Shown here one piece after another: positions 63,846 through 64,000 of a stretch of DNA of 64,000 nucleotides (the stretch's first letter is position 1; each line of letters begins with the position of its first letter). Below the pieces are notes generated by a model. It saw only the letters and a list, made by a program, of their open reading frames with translations. It was not told where the DNA came from and did no database searches. The stretch is from NCBI GenBank assembly GCA_024331125.1, contig JANDJI010000005.1, positions 163,555-227,554 on the forward strand, read 5' to 3'. Source of the stretch: Nitrospira sp. (lineage in GTDB: Bacteria; Nitrospirota; Nitrospiria; Nitrospirales; Nitrospiraceae). Both the position numbers and the translations under genes were made by a program.

Positions 63846-64000
63846 GTGATCCGCCCCCCATGTAAAATCTTTTCCACACCACCAGTCCCAGCATCCCCAT
63901 GGCCAGCAGCAACACCGCGCTCGGCTCCGGCACCCCCTGCGACGGACTGTCCGTCACCGCCAAGGCCCCGCCCCCCTGAATCCCACTGAACGGCTGCCCC
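63835..64000 (-). CDS. Second PEP-CTERM protein, C-terminal part only
   Basis: Only the last 54 residues are in the window. They contain 'FSGIQGGGALAVTDSP', 'VPEPSAVLLLAMGMLGLVVW' and a basic tail, and match the C-terminus of the next gene ('FSGIQGGGSLTVSDSA'). The two are tandem paralogues. The stop TAA is at 63835-63837, 11 bases inside the downstream gene's start. Confidence 0.85.
   Translation of the reverse strand, partial: GQPFSGIQGGGALAVTDSPSQGVPEPSAVLLLAMGMLGLVVWKRFYMGGGSHAS

Overview
The window looks like a chromosomal segment of a Nitrospira-like bacterium (phylum Nitrospirota). The hints are a dense ccsA-hemA-hemC-cobA/hemD-hemB block, PEP-CTERM surface proteins with a TPR lipoprotein, and several secreted proteins I can describe but not name. 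The lineage is an inference from gene content and style; no rRNA gene is present to confirm it.

Layout. 1-3575: an OB-fold protein (cut by the window edge), a lipoprotein, a barrel-like exported protein with an internal duplication, a radical SAM enzyme and a short-chain dehydrogenase. 3727-6589: a CRISPR array of 40 identical 36-bp repeats and 39 spacers, most likely read on the minus strand. 6833-19438: a type I-G (formerly I-U) CRISPR-Cas locus on the minus strand, in transcription order cas3 (helicase then HD), an ORF6N-domain gene, csx17, csb1, csb2, a non-cas island, the cas4-cas1 fusion, cas2, leader, array. A WYL regulator (20289-21272) and an exported Asn-Pro repeat protein lie just upstream of cas3. 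21432-43041: a long minus-strand run of housekeeping genes (tyrS, comEA-like, lpdA, gcvH, ndk, mtnA, comEC, glmM, folP, ftsH, hpt, tilS, ribF, hemB, a CBS protein, cobA-hemD, hemC, hemA, ccsA). 43113-54627: rsmI-like, tusA-like, an exported protein, tRNA-Leu(CAA), a purine tract, a YggX-like protein, two DUF151 genes, rplM-rpsI, argC-argJ, rpsB-tsf-pyrH-frr and alr. 54697-64000: an unknown 590-aa protein, proA, a nucleotide-sugar dehydrogenase, a MacB-like permease, a TPR lipoprotein and two tandem PEP-CTERM genes, the second cut by the window edge.

The most unusual part is the island between csb2 and cas4-cas1 (8916-11430). It carries a hicBA toxin-antitoxin pair on the opposite strand, a frameshifted nucleotidyltransferase-HEPN protein and a second exported Asn-Pro repeat protein. 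Between these sit decayed pieces of cas genes: a 211-bp, roughly 90% identical copy of the cas4-cas1 5' end with its upstream DNA and an in-frame stop, and a short remnant matching the conserved Csb2 C-terminus. This suggests that a second csb2/cas4-cas1 junction existed here and was broken up while toxin-antitoxin-like modules settled among the pieces. An ORF6N (phage antirepressor type) gene is also translationally packed between cas3 and csx17. No integrase, transposase or attachment site was found, so this is not a recognisable mobile element.

The cas genes can account for a full system: Cas4-Cas1 and Cas2 for spacer acquisition, Csb1, Csb2 and Csx17 for the Cascade-like complex with Csb2 as the likely crRNA-processing subunit, and Cas3 for target degradation.
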